Of a stretch of 59,797 bases of DNA, positions 12,701-45,682 are shown one piece after another (the stretch's first letter is position 1; each line of letters opens with the position of its first letter). The translations under genes and the position numbers were made by a program. Under the pieces are notes generated by a model, which was not told the origin of the DNA, searched no databases, and was given only the letters and a program-made list of their open reading frames with translations. The DNA comes from Chromera velia (lineage: Eukaryota > Sar > Chromeraceae). The stretch covers positions 1-59,797 of the forward strand of contig JAHBMJ010004745.1 of NCBI GenBank assembly GCA_018398765.1, given 5' to 3'.

Positions 12701-15197
12701 TCTCTTTTTTCTGCAGTTTCTATCTTCTGTACTAGGCGCTCGTTCTTCGACCACTTTCGTGTCTGGTCCATCTTCTTCACGTATGTTGCTCCGCGCTTAC
12801 AAAAGATTTTGGGACTCAAGCTTCTTGCATTGCGTTCTTTGTTCGTCTTCATTCCTGGCTCTTCTCTGACTGTTTGAATGCATGCAGAGAAACGTTGGCA
12901 CGTGATCACTTTCTGTTGAGGGGCGCGGCAGGGGACCGGATTCCGGGGCCCGCCTCCCCGGCAGGGGAGGCCCAGATGGCAGTACTGAAAGTCTCTGCGG
13001 GTGTCGCGGCAGGCACAGCTTTTCTGATCGTGCCTGTTCTTCGGGATCGTTTTGTCTCTGTCCTTGTGAGAGTTTCGCTTTTTGTTTTTAGACTCAGGAG
13101 CGGCGGGGATGTTCGTTGTTTCTCCGGGCCTCTAGAGATTCTTCTTGGCGCTCCTTTGCCTTTGTCTGTTGCTGTGGGAGCGTGTGTGTCTGCCCTAGTG
13201 GGTGATTGGATTCTTGCGGTGGTCAGGGGTCTTTTTTTTTCGGGGCCCAAGGAGAGACCTCCCTTTCGACCCGAAATGGAGGACGGAGAGGAAGATGAGG
13301 ACAGACAGAGGGAGAGGGAGAGGCAGAGGAGGAAAAGAAGAGGAAGACACAAGGGAGCACTGAAGGCAGCACCGTCCCTCGAGACCTTCAGGTCCGTTTC
13401 TTGGATTCAGTTTCATACAGAAAAAAAAATTGTGCATACTGCATACCGAAAAAGAATTGTGTATGAAACTGAATCAAAGCAGCACCATCGCTCGAGACCT
13501 GCAGGTCCCTCCGTCTCCCTACAGGCCTGCGTGCCTGACCAATTTGGGTTTTGCATGGACGTTGTTTATTCATTCACGCGTGTGGATGGATTCTTGGGTA
13601 TGATCAGCAAATCATTTGCACATCCTACGTTCGGTTTGTGTCTAAATGCAAAAGAGGCTCATACACACATGCACACACGCACTCGCGCACGCAAAGGCAT
13701 ACAAACGCAGCCAGAACGGAAAAACGGTCGTCGTTGATACGATGAAGTGACTCCAGACGCTTCTTCATGTTCGCAGGCATGAACGGGCTCTGCGAAGGTC
13801 TGCAGATGAAAAAAGAGAGGCGCGGAGGAAGGAGCGGCAGAGGGCAGGGACGGTAGTCGCCTCGTTGGCATCCTGGAGGCTTCGTATAGTTCAGAGAGAG
13901 GCGTGGGGGGGGGCTGTGGCGTTGGTGCTCTCTGTATGTTGCTGGAGTCTGGTGGGGGCTGTTTTGTATGCGTGGGGACGGGAGGCTCCTGTGCCTGTGA
14001 TTGTTCTGGTCAGCCGTCTGCTATCAATCTTTCTTTGTTTTCTTTCTCTTCTTCCCCCCTTGGCTCCTTCGTTGCTTTCCTCTCTCCTTCCTTGCTTTTT
14101 CTTGTATGCCTGTTTGCCGGCCTGCCTTTCTTCCTCCTTTTGTGTCTTACTTGCCGTCTTTCATTTTTTGCCTCAGCTTGCTTCTGCAATTCCAACTGGA
14201 GCAGAGAGGGTCCTTCCTAAATAGCTGACTCGTTTTTGTTTGGCAAGCATCGTTTCCCTCGCGTGTTCCCTTCTCTCACGATTTGTTGCATCAGATCAGC
14301 GTTGCCGTCGAAGGCTGTAGGGTGGCTCTTTTTCGTCCTTGTTCTTTCATGATTGGGAAGTGTTGAGCAGATCATGTGTGCATGCGTAGAGTGGTCAGAT
14401 GGATGGATGTGGTAAGGTATAGACTCCATCGGAAAAGGAAGAGTGACTTTGGATGTAAGGCCGACAGAGATTGACAGCTAGGGAGGTTTGAACGTTTATC
14501 ATGCAGATGTTCCTTCTCTCTCGTGCCTGCTGCTGACTCACTATTCATTTTTCTTCTTCGTCTTATTCTTTTCCTTCGCTTCTTCTCCATGCAGCTCCTG
14601 TGGACGCTCCTGGGCCTGGCGGCGGCTCAGCTGTTGGTGTTCCCCTTCTTTGCCTCTTTTCTCGCCGCCTCTGTCGTCTGGTCAGTTGGAGGTGTGGCTC
14701 GTCCAGGGAATCGCGAATGAAGAGAGGGTGTAGGCATTGAAGAAGATGGTTCAGGACGACAGGTGCGGGGGGGGAAATAAAACAAGTCGAGTGAGTAATG
14801 TGCCCCCCCCTGCGTGAAGGAGGGAGGTATGAACACGCCAGGGGTTTCAGTGATCGGCGAAATAAGGGGGGAAGGACAAATAGGCGAGTAGCTCAAAGAG
14901 GCAGACAGTCCCAAACGGAAGTGTCGTCTGCACCAAAGGACTCGATTCTTATTCACTACCCCTCCGGTCCTTTTTCTTATCTCTTGCAGGATCTCCTCCC
15001 GCCGTCGCTGGTTCGACGGGCTTCTCAAAGGCTACCCCTCGATGTGTCGCTTTCGTCTCTGCACTGTTTCAAGGGATCCGTGCCAATTGGAGCTCTTCAC
15101 ACGGCAGGAGACGCCATCGGACGCCTCAGAGAGCGCAACGGAGAACCCAGAGGGCGCGCCTCAAGACGGATCCCATCTGCCAGTGTGTAGCAGCTGA
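9759..15197 (+). CDS. Proline-rich protein with C-terminal membrane segments, five exons
   Basis: Exons 9759-12559, 12888-13391, 13777-14008, 14595-14680 and 14990-15197 join in phase with GTCGGT, GTCCGT, GTCAGC and GTCAGT donors and CAG acceptors, giving 1,276 codons plus TGA. Residues 1-110 are serine-rich with a hydrophobic patch. Residues 130-900 are disordered: Glu runs, a Gln-rich stretch, then hundreds of residues rich in Pro, His and Gln. The later exons encode hydrophobic spans (around AGVAAGTAFLIVPVL, AVGACVSALVGDWILAVV, GGAVALVLSVCCWSLVGAVL and WTLLGLAAAQLLVFPFF) separated by very basic Arg/Lys/Glu linkers. A multi-pass membrane protein with a long soluble N-terminus is inferred. 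No family is recognised. An in-frame Met at 10095 is an alternative start. Intron 2 holds a splice-site-duplicating foldback insertion. Confidence 0.72.
13363..13508. repeat. Splice-donor duplication with foldback insert (element A)
   Basis: Direct repeats of 33 bp (13363-13395 and 13476-13508, four differences) flank an 80-bp insert. The insert holds a perfect 15-bp inverted repeat, arms 13404-13418 and 13461-13475, sequence GATTCAGTTTCATAC and its complement. The right arm ends exactly where the second direct repeat starts. The repeat straddles the exon 2 donor (exon end 13391, GT at 13392-13393), so a decoy CAG/GT sits at 13504/13505 inside the intron. Confidence 0.88.
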
Positions 15198-36641
<21,444 letters not shown>

Positions 36642-36759
36642 AGGGTGGCAAGCTTGACCATGCATTGATGCAGACCGGAGAGAGGTGAGTTGGAAATGGG
36701 TGAAGAGAGATGCCATTTCTGTTTTCATTGATGCATGCACCCCACAACCGTTCATTCAA

Positions 36760-36781
36760 ATCTGCATTGATCAATGCAGAT
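36760..36781. repeat. Perfect 22-bp palindrome
   Basis: ATCTGCATTGA followed directly by its complement, with no loop. Related CATTGATGCA words recur nearby between 36660 and 36830. It could bind a dimeric protein, or it may be chance in a repetitive tract. Confidence 0.85.
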
Positions 36782-37645
36782 ACGCCTCATCCATTTCTCT
36801 GATTACATGCATTCATCCGCTCATTGATGCAGGCTCTCCCTTTCTTCCAGCCTCGCCCGTAGACTTCTGAACTGCTTCCCACTTGCGAGCATGTTCTCGG
36901 ACCTCCATCCAGAGGCCCAAAAATGTTTTGGCAAGGACTTCAAACCACTTGACGCGGCGCCCTCTTCAAATTGGATTGTTCCTCCTGAAAGCTTTAACTA
37001 ATACCATGCATATCATCTATTTGAATAAGAGTTGTCTGGGACAAAGGAGACTCTCAGGCTCCAACTACAAAACTTAGTATGAAACTCTATAAAACCTAAA
37101 TAAGATCCAAATGAAGACTACGTAACTGTTGAGACCTAACTGCTAACTTATTAGTATAGTATAAGAAAGATGAAAAAGCTGTTTTGGATGAATTATGTGT
37201 AATCTAAATTAATTTTTTCTAGATTTTTTTAAATTTTGAGTTTGTTATTCAAGTTATTGAATTGAGTTAAAATGAATTGAAGAATAATTAATGAAGTATA
37301 ATGAACTAATAAAAAGTCATATGCTAATTATTTACATTAAAACAAAAATGAATATTTACTTACTTTTACTTAATTGTGGTTAAGCTTAGGGTCTCCGAAA
37401 CCAGACATAAATGGCAACCCTGGCTAACCTATGTATGCAGTTGTAAACAAAAGGAGCAAGCCGCCGCAGCTTAGCCTGCTTCCACATGAATATGAACAAC
37501 CATGACCTTCCACAGCCTAGGCTGAAGTTAAAGGCTGAACAACCATACAAGACGCGCGTGCACTTATTTCAGACAAGTTTTAATTAGTGCACTTGCCTTC
37601 TTTCCGGGCTATTTGCACGCTTCACGTGCGTTAGATAGAATGTGG

Positions 37646-38041
37646 CCCCAGAAAGCGAAGCGAGGGGCACTTACAAAACAGAAATACCCCAGCCCACGCG
37701 TGCATGCAGTGTCTTTCGCCAAAAACCTGGCCCCGAAAGGCTGAATTTGTGAGATGCGTGCGTCAGATGGGTTTTAGATCTCCACTTACCCCCGGGCTTT
37801 TTTCCCGGGGGAGGGGGGGGTTCCGCGCATGCTTTTTTCCCGCGGGGGGGGGGTCGGCGCGAGGCTGCATGGCCGGCGTGCGTCAATCGTGTAGTTCTCA
37901 TTTTTCTTGCTTTCCGGGGCCGTTCGCAAGCTTGCTTGCGTCAGATGCCAGGCTGCATGCATGCATGCGGCGACGCCGGCGCGCGTACGCAATCTTGCTT
38001 GCGTCAGATTTTGTAAGTACCCCCCGCTTCGCTTTCCGGGG
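37646..38041. mobile_element. Foldback/MITE-like element of about 400 bp
   Basis: 33-bp terminal inverted repeats (37646-37678 and 38009-38041) match at 30 positions; all three differences are transitions. The left arm begins CCCCAGAAAGCGAAGCGAGG. The interior is GC-rich, with G/C homopolymers and several copies of a TGCGTCAGAT word. No target duplication was identified and no transposase is present. A non-autonomous DNA transposon is the likely identity. Confidence 0.7.
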
Positions 38042-38286
38042 TCATGCATGCATGGGAGGAGACGGCGCAGCTTGGTAGCATTCTTAGAAATTCGGTGACT
38101 AAGACTCGATCCGCAAATCTCCCAGAGATTGGCACTCTGTTTCCTCTTTTGAGCACGGTTCCAGTCACCTCTAGGTTTGCGGCACGAACAACTGCTGATT
38201 GGCTCCGAGAAGAAAGAGAATCGAGAAATTTCTCTGCGCGGTGCTCAAAGCCCTTCAAATTTGCTTCCGATAGTCATCCAGCCGTG

Positions 38287-40423
38287 ATGCTCAACTCTCT
38301 TCAGGCAGTGTCTCCAGCTTCTGCACAGCAAGAGTCGTCCGCTGCACCCGTCACCACACCTGTGAAACCAATGTCCAAAAAATTCCAGATCATTGACGTT
38401 TTCACCTCCGCTGCAGGTACACAAGCTAGACACTTCTACTTTGCAATGGGTCAAGTAGCCGTCTCCCTTATTCTGCCTCAGTCTGTCTTGATTCATGCCG
38501 CTTCCTTTATTCTTCTCCATCCATCGTCTGCAGGTGAACGCCTGCAGGGTGCCCAGATTGCAGTGATCGATGGCGACGGCCTCTCTGATGAGAAGATGAT
38601 CGCTCTGGTCAGACCGCGTCCCCGTCTCCTCCTCTCCTTCCCTTTACTCTGATCTTCAAGACCACTTCCGTGCTCTCCATCACACCAGCTCAGACCACTT
38701 CCGTGCTCTCCATCACACCAGCTCTCTCTCTCTCTGTCTCTTTGGCTGTTCTTCTCCTTCTGATTCGTATCTTTGTTGCCCCCTGTCGCCTGCCAAGGCT
38801 GCTGCCCTTCATATCTACGGGCAGGTCGCGAACCAGTCGATGTCCATTCATCGCCCTGCTGCATGCGATCGATCTTGCCGTCTCCTCTAGCTGTGCTTGT
38901 CTCTGGTCTGGTTCATACCAAGTGAACTGCCGCAGTGCAGGAGACCGAGGCAGGAGAATTGGACTTTTCTCATTGTATAGATTCTGCCTGCATTTTGTAC
39001 CTTCAACGAATCCCCTTCTGACGCACGCATGCAGGCGAGAGAGTTCGGGACCGAGACCGTCTTCATCCTCCCTGCGGACGCCCGGGGTGTCCCTGTGGGG
39101 GCAGACTCTCCCTCGGCCCTTGCCCCCCTCCCCGCAGCGTCCATCCGGGTGTTCTCCCCTCTGAAGGAACTTCCCTTTGCAGGACATCCCATGATGGCAG
39201 GTCTGTCAATCAATCAATCTCTCTCTGTGTGTAAGTGTGTCCTGCAAGGTCTTGTCTGTTGGTTGTGTGAGGCGTTTGTCTTGCCGCAACTGAAGGAATT
39301 CCTCTTTCCCGAAATTGCGGCAGCCGCACGTTGCAATGCATGCGTAAGGAAAATGAGTCACACACGGATGGAAGGCTGAAGGAGTGTCCTCTGAATGCAG
39401 CCATTTTCTCGGTGGCGAATGCGAAGAAGGCCACTGGAAAGTTCTCTTCCTCTGCTGAGGGTGGAGAGATGTCTTTCGGTTTGAGGCAGAGGATTGGAGT
39501 CATCTCCTGCAGCGCCTTTGAAGGGAAGGGAAAGGGAGGAGAGATCGAGTCTGTCGGGTGGAAACTTCCCTTCGACTACACCATCGATAAGGGGGTGCCT
39601 GTGAACGAACAGCTCGCAGCAGGTCGATGGGCAGGAGGGGGTGGCCGCTGTTTCTTTTGCGTCTGTGCGTTCTTGTTTGTACATTTCTGTTTGTTTCGGA
39701 TCTTTGCGTTCTTGTTTGTACATTTTCAATGGGAGTAGAACGCAAACGAGCGCTCCCTCAGCCCCTGACTGACTGAGTCCATTCGCAAAAGAGCATCAGT
39801 CGGAAGGCCAGAGTGTGAGTGCGAAAAGAGCTTCACTTCATTTCGTCCATTCGGGCCTCGGACTCAACTTGACCTGCGTACAAGTGTTTCTGTGTGGGTG
39901 CGTTTGTGTGTACGTTCAAATGTTCGTCTCTGAGTATTTGAAGATATACATTCTCGATCTGCCTTTCCCCCCACCCCCCTCTCTCTCTGCAGGCCTGGGA
40001 CTCTCCCCCGATCAACTGGAGTTCCGGGGCTCCGGCATGTTCGAAAACTCCTCTTTCCTCTGCAGGAAGGTCTACCCTGTGCAAATCGGGACGCCCTACA
40101 CAGTTGTGCCTGTCAAGAGCTACCAGGCGGTCAGTCAGGAGTCAAGGGAGAGAGGGGGGAATGTCAACTAACGGGCATACGCTATCAACAGAAAGGCATG
40201 CACATATGCGTGCTTGATACACTTACTCAGCCTGATCTGATCTGCTTGAGTGAATGGTGGTCCCTCCGTGGGGTTGCTCGCGCCCTTGTCGCTTATCCTC
40301 TCTCTCGGTCGCTTCTTTTTTCCCACGCACCTCCCGTCTCGAAATCCATACGTCACGGCAGCTAGTGCGCACCCCGTTCAAGTCCTCTATGTATGTATGT
40401 GTGTGTGTGTGTGCGTGTGTGTA

Positions 40424-40461
<38 letters not shown>

Positions 40462-40466
40462 CGTGC

Positions 40467-40509
<43 letters not shown>

Positions 40510-40510
40510 C

Positions 40511-40549
<39 letters not shown>

Positions 40550-40554
40550 CGTGC

Positions 40555-40599
<45 letters not shown>

Positions 40600-42285
40600 T
40601 GTGTGTGTGTGTATGGGTCCGCAGGTCCGAAGCGCAAAGCTGGACGATGAAATGCCCTGGTTGTTTGATTGCGGAGAGGTACGTGAGTGAGTGAGTGAGT
40701 GAGTGAGTGAGTGAGTGAGTTTTTAAGTTGCAGAGGATGAAGAAAACGACGTCCTGCATGATCGTGAAAGCGCCAAAGTACGCAATACAATGCTTCCCCG
40801 CGCCGTGGTTGTCTCCCTCCCTCCCTCCTTCTGTGTGCGTGTGCGTGTCTGTGCATGTGTATGTGTATGTGTATGTGTGTGCAGTTTCATCCGTCCGTTT
40901 TCTGTCGCTAATCCAACTTATCATTTCGTTCCTTCTTTTCTCTCCGTCTCTCATTCTCTTTTCCTTTTTCCCTCTCTCTCTGCAGGGTATTATTCTTCTG
41001 ACTGCCGAGACACCCGAAGGAGAGAAGGCCGACTTCCACGCTCGCATTGTCGGCAAAGACGTGGGGATCCATGAAGACCCTCCGATTGGGAACTCGATGC
41101 CCTCTTTGGCCTCCTACCTCCTCGACTTGTCCGGAAAGAACGAAGTCTCGGTCGGTCAGGCACTCAGGAGGCAGGTGGAAAAGAAAGGGAGCAAGTACCA
41201 ATGAAATTGTCTTTGCTTATTGTTTATGTCTTCCAGATGATGCGACGGATTCGAGATATGCTTTTTCACACGTCGACTCAGACAGAGCACATTCCGGGAA
41301 GGGAAGGGAAGGGTGCATCCTCAGGCAGAAGTAAGGGTCGAGAGCGGCCCTGTGGCAATGCACCTGGCTCCATTTTGAGATGGAACCAAGCGGCTTCGTC
41401 CACAGTCGAGTGTCTCCTCTGGCCATGATTCTATCAGCTTCAGGAGAAATCTTTCTGCCTTCTGTTACCACCCTCAGTCTGTCCTTGGTCTTCTCTTCAT
41501 GCGATGCCGCAAAGATTCTCTCTCCGGTTTCCCTCGCGTGCCTCTGATTTCGCCTGCGTGTGCGTGCTTGTGCGCATTTATGAATATATGTTTGCATGCC
41601 CTCCGCTGACTTGTGTGCGTGCTTCTCTGTCTGTTTTGTATGCTTTCCTGCAGGTCTCTGTTTCCCGTGGAACGGAGATGAGGTCTGCACACAAGCTGAA
41701 GATGTCAAGGTCAGCTCTCTCTCGGGTCGTTTCTCCCTGAGGCGACGACTCCTGCTGTTCTGGGTGGGCTCTGGGTTTGGCTTCAACGCCTGGTCCCTCG
41801 ACGTAGACAAGCAATGCACATGTCCGTGTGATTGCATGTGTGATTGCTGAGGCGGGAATGCTTTCTGTCTCTCTGCCACGAGTCGACGGGGGGTCTGTCT
41901 GAGCACATGACCGTTTTCTTGGCTTCCTCTATTTTTCCATGGGCAATCTGCATTTCCCCAATTCTGAAGCAACAGGCAAATCCGTGTTGACAATCAAGTC
42001 AGCAAAGCACTTTCTTTGTGTGTTGAACTGCTTGTCGCTGTGCAGGTACTCCCTCTTGCACATCAAAAATATCTGTATTGCAAATTAAATTAAATTAAAT
42101 AAATTAAATCGCTGTGCAGGTACTCCCTCTTGCACATCACTGTGAAGTCGATGGACCTCCAGCAGAATGGTCACGCCTCCAATGGGACTCACCTGCACAT
42201 GGGCACAGGACAGAAGATGTGCACGTGCGAGCTGTCCGTGTGGGGGCACGTGGCAGAGAGTGCGGAGGGAACGATGAAGATGTGA
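38287..42285 (+). CDS. PhzF-family isomerase-like protein, ten exons
   Basis: Exons 38287-38416, 38534-38607, 39035-39200, 39401-39622, 39993-40129, 40625-40678, 40734-40763, 40986-41174, 41654-41709, 42120-42285 join in phase into 407 codons plus TGA. Family features in order: [10 protein letters not shown] at the start; [21 protein letters not shown], carrying the Glu expected in the active site; [17 protein letters not shown] (the GHP motif); [10 protein letters not shown] (EDPxTGS motif); SRGTEM near the end. PhzF-type proteins are two-lobed isomerases or epimerases, usually about 260-300 residues; this one has a 35-residue N-terminal extension and insertions. The substrate cannot be told. 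The 30-nt exon 7 is the least certain. The last acceptor is duplicated by element E. Confidence 0.8.
38659..38724. repeat. 33-bp perfect tandem duplication in PhzF intron 2
   Basis: Two identical abutting 33-bp copies beginning AGACCACTTCCGTGCTCTCC, with no insert between them. Identity implies a very recent event. Confidence 0.92.
40390..40612 (+). repeat. (GT)n microsatellite with periodic CGTG variants
   Basis: About 220 bases of GT with blocks of GTGCGTGCGTGC at regular spacing, in PhzF intron 5 just before exon 40625-40678. The periodic variants show the array has grown in larger units. Confidence 0.93.
40679..40719 (+). repeat. (GTGA)n array grown from a splice donor
   Basis: The donor of PhzF exon 6 (GTACGTGAGT at 40679) runs straight into about nine GTGA/GAGT units. 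Each unit is itself a passable donor core. Confidence 0.85.
42035..42139. repeat. Splice-acceptor duplication with AT-rich insert (element E)
   Basis: Two identical 31-bp copies (42035-42065 and 42109-42139), each with GTGCAG followed by GTACTCCCTCTTGCACATCA, flank a 43-bp insert containing ATCTGTATTGCAAATTAAAT and ATTAA repeats. The second copy is the in-frame acceptor of the last PhzF exon; reading from the first reaches TAA in the insert. Confidence 0.92.
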
Positions 42286-43011
42286 AGAAGGAAAGAGAAA
42301 GAAAGAGGTGCGCACGAAGGAAGCCATTCGGTATGATTGTATTTCTATGGTTGAGGAGAAATGTGGACGGAATAATGTGCAAGGGTGTGAGAACACCCTG
42401 CCTTGCTGGGAAAGGTGCGTGTGATCCGTGAAAGAGAACAACAATCCGTTCATCTCAGTGACGCACTGGATTGATGAAAGAGTTCTCTCCCCATCGGTGT
42501 GCCTGCCTGTGTAACTCCTTCTTCGTGGGCGTTGAGGAGAGGTGTGCGTGCGTCACTGTTGCACGCAGGGAAGGGAAGCGAGGTCAAGTTTTCTTAGAGA
42601 GCAGAGCGCCTTTGCCAAAAATAAAGATGACAGAGGATCACACCGCGTCAAGTCAATTTGTGCGGAAGGCTGGAGAAAGACAGACACTCATTTTTTGCGA
42701 AGAGACGGCCGTGTTGTCTATCTTATGGAACACTCATGTACGAATTCTGCTCTGTATGAGAAGAAACCGCTCGAAGGAAGAGAAAAAGAAGATTCAAAAA
42801 CTATTTTTTGAGTGATCAATCCTTGAACTAAAAAGAAGAAAGCAGGTGCCTTCACCGAACGCCCTTGATGAAGGGACAATTCGGGGGGAGGTTTCTTTGC
42901 TCTTCTTCGTGAGAAAGAACAGGAAGTCGAATCGACAAACGTAGGTGCATGGAAGGTTTTCTGGCTTTGCTTGATCCTTTCCCCCTCTCTCACACACACA
43001 CGCACGCACAC

Positions 43012-43042
<31 letters not shown>

Positions 43043-45682
43043 GGTTCACTCACTCACTCACTCACTGACTCACTGACTCACTGACTCACTCACTCACTCA
43101 CTCACTTCCCCATTCACTTTATCATTCCTCTTTTTGTGTGTGTGTTTCTTGCATGCCTGTGTGCACTCTATTGTCGTGCAAGTGCATGTCTGGCCATGAG
43201 TTGTTCAGAACTACTACCTACCTACCTTCGTTCTTCCTTCCTTCCTTCCTCCACGGTGCCTGGATGTGCACGCCCTGTGAGAGAAAGAAGAGTTGCTTTC
43301 TTTCCCTTGGTGCACGGTCTGCATGAAGAAGAAACCTCAACGTACAGCATGTGTCTGTCATGTTCTGTCATTCTGTCTGAACGTTCCTCTAATTGCTTTT
43401 CTTTCTCCCTCCCTCCCTTATTTTCTGTCTTGTCCTGTGAAATGCATGCGTGTTGGCCCAGGGTGGTGGACTGACGCACTTAAAGAAAAAGAAGTAAGAA
43501 CTTTAATTCCTCACATGACATCGGAAGGGGTCGACGCGGCCAGGGGGGAAAGAGAAGTTGAACGAAAAGAGAACGAGAGAGCTAGTCAGAGAAAAGAAGA
43601 TGGTGATGTCCAGGATGGAGATGAGGAAGGGAGGGATAGGAATAAAGAAGTCGCGTTGAGGGGAGGGCGTCCTTGGCTTTCTTTCTTCCTATCTTTCCTC
43701 CCTTCTTCAATGCTCTGTTTGGAAAGTGAGTGAAGAGCGCCACACTTGCATGGACATGCGGAGGCTGAAAAGTCTTTTGCTTTTCCCCTTGCCATCAACC
43801 AGAAGAGCTTGAAGGCTTGAAGAACATCGAAAACTTACGTTTGATTGCGTCGGCATGGACGTCTGAAAACTGCTAGAAAAACTGGCTATTCATCTGTTTA
43901 ACATCTATAGATGAAACTCCGACGTTACTCCGTGAACTACAGTAGTTCAACTACAACTTCAACTACAACTTCACAAACTCCGTGAACTTCAATTACTACT
44001 AGAATTACTAGGTGAACTAGCTAGTACGCAAGCTTATATGTGAATTAACGCCAAACTTTGGGTAGTAAATAATCCGTAAATTCTCCAGGAATTTCTCCCT
44101 GCGTCACGTTAGTGAAATCTACACCTAGATTTACTTTACCAAGGCAAAAATCTATGCTGTCAGAAATATGAAATCTTTTTAGAAAAACTATTATTAATTT
44201 TTAATTTTTTTGTTAGACTGTGTAGTTTAATTTATCTAGTTTAAACATAGATGTGAACAAAAAATCATCATAAGTCAAAAAAGATGTGTAAACGTTTTTA
44301 AAAACATTTCTTTTTGTGTTAATCAATTGAAAATTAAAGTGAACTGCTGCTACAAAGAACCGAACTGCCCCGTTACTACGTCGTTGCCAAGCGCTAGATG
44401 CCTATTCATAGGCCGATGGCGATGGTATCGCCATTGGCCTGCCGCGATGGCTTTTAATGATGATGATGCTCATCACATGACTAGTGACATGATCGATCAT
44501 TCAGATATATCATCACATATGATACAATAAAGAACTGTACTACTACAGTACTCCCAACTGTAGTTCAAGTATTGCCTTATTGTTCCAAAGGATATGATAT
44601 GGAACCACAATATTGCATCATTGTTGTTTGTGTTAGTGTTTGATAATTTGACTCAATGAAAAAGAAAAAGAAAAAAAATATGAAAAAGAAGGAAATCAGG
44701 GTGGAGGTAGAATGCAGCGGGATGCCAACGTCATCTCTGTCTCTCTCCCATTCCTCTGCTAATTGAAGGCTAGCATTGAAGGAGAGTCACTCTGTTATGC
44801 CGATGCAGGAAAGAGGGAGGCAGGATGCTTGTCTGAACAGGCACAAGGAGGGGGGAAAATCCTCTTTGAACCAGAAGAACGACCACTTGCCGTTTCTCTG
44901 CGCTGCCTCTCCTTTTGCTTGTGTGCGTGGAAGTGGTAAAGTAGGAGGGGAAAAAAGAGCGACGAGAAACGTCGAATGAGTGAACTGGTGAATGAAGACC
45001 TTCAGGAATACGAAATTTGAGAAAAAAGAAGGAAAGCGAACAACTTGGATAGAGGGGAAGAGAAAAGGAGTCCAACACTGTCTTCCTCTTCCCACTTGCT
45101 CATGCAACACATCGTTTGCGTTTTCCCCCCTCCCCTTTGCCCAGAGGTCTACTGATGCACATATGTACGTATGCACATACACATAAATGAGAAATTTCAC
45201 ATGCAGACGCACAATCACACACACTTACACACACATGCATACACACACAAATGCACACAGAAAGAGACACCAAGTGTGCACACACACAGACACAAGGACA
45301 GGCAACGAGCAGACAATCAAAAGATCAAAGAGACGGTCCGAAACAGCAATCCCAAGAGAGGGAGCGAGAAAACATCAATGGCCGGCGGGCGAGTCTGTCA
45401 ACGGGATTGACATTTGTCTTGCAGGATAAGCAACCCCCTCTCACTGCAGGAGAGTCACTCTGTTTGACTCCCTGATTCTGGCTACGAAACCCACAAGTCC
45501 CTCGTACACACAAACAAAGAACCAAAATCAGCCAATCAGAAGAAAATCACAAAACACACGAACCCTTTGAACGACCTTATCAACCACGCTTCCTCTCATG
45601 GTGCAACGAGGGAAGCCTCTTCAGAAAATCCAGATCAGGGAAAGAGAAAAGAAAAACAAGCAGGGGGAAAGGAAAGGGAGAG
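42286..45682. other. Spacer with microsatellites
   Basis: No gene recognised. It contains a CA run (42993-43042) passing into a CACT/GACT array (43043-43104), an AT-rich block at about 43860-44650 with repeated CTACAACTTCAA-type words, and CA-rich sequence near 45180-45290. The part next to 45683 is shared with the downstream flank of the paralogue at 49395-51343. Confidence 0.5.
42993..43104. repeat. (CA)n and (CACT)n microsatellites
   Basis: A dinucleotide CA run is followed by tetranucleotide CACT/GACT units. No coding region was recognised around it, unlike the TG and CT runs, which lie in introns. Confidence 0.92.

Larger units (their letters stand above)
36642..38286. other. Spacer with palindrome, AT-rich tract and foldback element
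   Basis: No gene recognised. It contains a perfect 22-bp palindrome (36760-36781), an AT-rich tract at about 37080-37400, and a 400-bp foldback element (37646-38041). The last 240 bases would include the promoter of the PhzF-family gene. Confidence 0.55.

Noticed and set aside
40223-41056. Thr/His-rich antisense ORF and Cys/Val-rich forward ORFs
   Set aside because: They are products of the GT microsatellite within PhzF intron 5.
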